The notes beneath the pieces were generated by a model, which saw only the letters and a list, made by a program, of their open reading frames with translations, had not been told where the DNA came from and did no database searches. DNA of 6,812 bases from an uncultured Bacteroidaceae bacterium (GTDB lineage Bacteria; Bacteroidota; Bacteroidia; Bacteroidales; Bacteroidaceae), in the NCBI GenBank assembly GCA_904502185.1, contig CAJGDX010000102.1:1-6812 (forward strand). Reading direction: 5' to 3'. Both the position numbers and the translations under genes were made by a program. Positions 5,212 through 6,812 of the stretch are shown in pieces (within the stretch, counting starts at the first letter, position 1; each line of letters begins with the position of its first letter).

Positions 5212-6711
5212 TTAGAATTTCACTTTGATTTTTTTGCCTTTCGATTCGTTCTGCAAACGGTCAAGAGTTGTTACCACATATGTACATTTGCCACTCTTGT
5301 CTTTGGGCAGAGAATAGTAATTATCTGAAGTTATTGCAACAATATTTGAAGGATTCTCAATATCAACCTTTTCACCCTTTTCGAAGCAATATACCACGTA
5401 GCTAACAACCTTGTCCAGTGCCTTTGTCTTCTCTTTGTTGGGAGTGAGCCAAACGAGCAGGTCATCGTTGCCGGTGGTTATTCTCTTGATGCCACGAACC
5501 TTCTTGGGAGCTTTATTGTCAATAAATTTATATTTGGGCATAAGCGCAGGAGTACTGTGATAGTACTGTTCGAGTACTCTGCGGAACTGTCCCACATTCT
5601 TTGCCGCCGAAGCTGCATCCCACAGACACGAACCCTGGACAGCAGGCAACGAACGCTGAAGATCGAATTTTGCAGGCTGCTGGTGACGGCTGCTATTCTT
5701 GAGGTCTGCTGCACGAACTGTGCGGTTAACATCCTGACCAATGTACAAAGGACGGTTCGAAGCTTTTTCGGCCCACCATTTTACAAGTGTTTCGTAGTCG
5801 GCTGCAGTGTGACCAATTTCCCAGTAAACCTGAGGAATACAATAGTCTACCCAACCATTATTCACCCAGTGGAGAACATCGGCATAGAGGTCGTCGTAGC
5901 TCTGAAGCCCCTTTGTGTCGCTACCCGACGGAGTGCTTGCCACATTACGATATATTCCGAAGGGAGATACACCGAATTTCACCCAAGGCTTAGTTTCGCG
6001 TACGGTCTTGTGCATCTGATAGATAAGGCGGTTCACATTGTCGCGGCGCCAATCGCCCTTATTGGCAATGCCACGACTGTCGCGACGGAAATATTCATCA
6101 TCGTTGAAAGCAACGCCACCAACGGGATAAGGATAAAAATAGTCGTCGATATGCAGACCATCAACGTCGTAACGTGTTACAATATCCTTGACTATATGGC
6201 ATATCCAGTCGCGGTTGGCCTGCAACGAGGGGTTGAAAAAGAGTTGCGAGTCGTAGCCGATGAAGCGTTCGGGGTGTCTGTTTATCTGATGCAGTTCTGC
6301 AAGCGCACGAGTACCTTTGGTCTTTGCACGATAAGGGTTTATCCATGCATGAAGTTCCATGCTGCGGGCATGCGCCTGAGCAACCATAAATTCAAGAGGA
6401 TCCCATCCGGGGTTCTTTCCCTGCACACCTGTGAGGTAACGGCTCCAAGGCTCATTTGCCGAGCGGTAAAGGGCATCGCCCTCGACACGCACCTGAAATA
6501 TTATGGCATTCACGTTAGCCTTTTTCAGTTCGTCGAGCATATTTGTCAGGTAATTTTTCATCTCCTTTTCGCCCATGCCCAGAAATTGTCCGTTGACAGC
6601 CTGTATCCACGCTCCACGGAATTCTCTTTTGGGGTTATTGACCTTAGCTGCCGCAACGGCACAAACAAACATCAGTATGAGCAACAAACATGCCTTGTTA
6701 AATAGTTTCAT
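5212..6711 (-). CDS. Secreted family-10-like glycoside hydrolase (GHL10/DUF187), possibly acting on peptidoglycan glycan strands
   Basis: A 499-residue protein with a type I signal peptide (about 1-22, ending CAVAAA before K23). No cysteine sits in a proper lipobox, so it is probably periplasmic or released rather than a lipoprotein. A TIM-barrel of the GHL10 type fills about 28-390: FRGAWIQAV (31-39), NAIIFQVRVEGDALY (68-82), MELHAWINPYR (118-128), DGLHIDDYFYPYP (184-196), FGVSPFGIYRN (246-256) and VDYCIPQVYWE (288-298). D189/D190 in the HIDDYF motif are likely catalytic-site acids. The C-terminal region (about 400-499) looks like a fibronectin-III-like beta-sandwich. The family includes E. 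coli DigH (YddW), which cleaves glycan strands lacking stem peptides; a polysaccharide substrate is equally possible. The C-terminus shows no clear T9SS sorting domain. The start is fixed by the signal peptide and upstream promoter. It probably forms an operon with the downstream acetyltransferase. Confidence 0.9.
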   Translation of the reverse strand: MKLFNKACLLLILMFVCAVAAAKVNNPKREFRGAWIQAVNGQFLGMGEKEMKNYLTNMLDELKKANVNAIIFQVRVEGDALYRSANEPWSRYLTGVQGKNPGWDPLEFMVAQAHARSMELHAWINPYRAKTKGTRALAELHQINRHPERFIGYDSQLFFNPSLQANRDWICHIVKDIVTRYDVDGLHIDDYFYPYPVGGVAFNDDEYFRRDSRGIANKGDWRRDNVNRLIYQMHKTVRETKPWVKFGVSPFGIYRNVASTPSGSDTKGLQSYDDLYADVLHWVNNGWVDYCIPQVYWEIGHTAADYETLVKWWAEKASNRPLYIGQDVNRTVRAADLKNSSRHQQPAKFDLQRSLPAVQGSCLWDAASAAKNVGQFRRVLEQYYHSTPALMPKYKFIDNKAPKKVRGIKRITTGNDDLLVWLTPNKEKTKALDKVVSYVVYCFEKGEKVDIENPSNIVAITSDNYYSLPKDKSGKCTYVVTTLDRLQNESKGKKIKVKF

Positions 6712-6750
6712 TATGTATCAGTTTTTATACCTAAATTCATTAATAAGTTG

Positions 6751-6782
6751 CAAAAATACTCTTTTTCCGTTACTTTCCCAAT
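6751..6782 (-). promoter_or_regulatory. Bacteroides-type promoter for the glycoside hydrolase operon
   Basis: On the minus strand the -7 box TATTTTTG (6751-6758) matches TAnnTTTG exactly. At a 20-base spacer the -33 position (6779-6782) reads ATTG, three of four matches to TTTG. The predicted leader is about 30 bases before the ATG at 6711. Confidence 0.6.
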
Positions 6783-6812
6783 TTTAATAGAGGCGTTTAA
6801 TACTATTTCGCT

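Noticed and set aside
5557..6705. Long plus-strand open frame of 382 codons opposite the glycoside hydrolase
   Set aside because: The minus frame is an unmistakable GHL10 protein with signal peptide and promoter. The antisense translation is cysteine- and histidine-rich without any family resemblance.

Overview
The window looks like chromosomal DNA from a Bacteroidales bacterium. Three things point there. It carries a large N-terminal part of SprA, the outer-membrane translocon of the type IX secretion system (T9SS), which is restricted to Bacteroidota. SprA lies directly downstream of ruvA, an arrangement seen in other Bacteroidota. The promoter-like sites match the Bacteroides-type pattern (-33 TTTG, -7 TAnnTTTG) rather than the E. 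coli one. Genus cannot be decided from the sequence. Five protein-coding genes are supported. I saw no RNA gene, transposase or CRISPR array.

Left block, minus strand (1-3604): ruvA (Holliday-junction recognition) is followed after 16 bases by sprA, whose reading frame stays open for 994 codons to the left edge. Only about the first 40% of a typical SprA is present. The pair looks like an operon driven from a -7 box that sits almost on the ruvA start codon, so the transcript may be nearly leaderless.

Middle (3593-4065): a gap of about 470 bases between the divergent ruvA and lysoplasmalogenase genes. Its left part is AT-rich with small palindromes. Its right part is a mosaic repeat array: two nearly identical 71-72 bp tandem units, a third half-unit that turns into a full consensus promoter, and shorter remnants upstream. 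Each unit carries an A-tract/T-tract hairpin. The last hairpin runs into the -33 box of the plus-strand promoter. This is the most unusual part of the window.

Right block (4066-6812): a plus-strand YhhN/TMEM86-type membrane protein (probable lysoplasmalogenase) converges, with 8 bases between stop codons, on a minus-strand pair. That pair is a secreted family-10-like glycoside hydrolase (GHL10/DUF187, the family of the peptidoglycan glycosidase DigH) followed by a GNAT N-acetyltransferase. A Bacteroides-type promoter precedes the hydrolase.

Most of the genes concern the cell envelope (secretion, membrane lipid turnover, glycan cleavage), with ruvA as the DNA-repair exception. I did not find a clear new multi-gene system; the repeat and promoter array is the best candidate for something undescribed.
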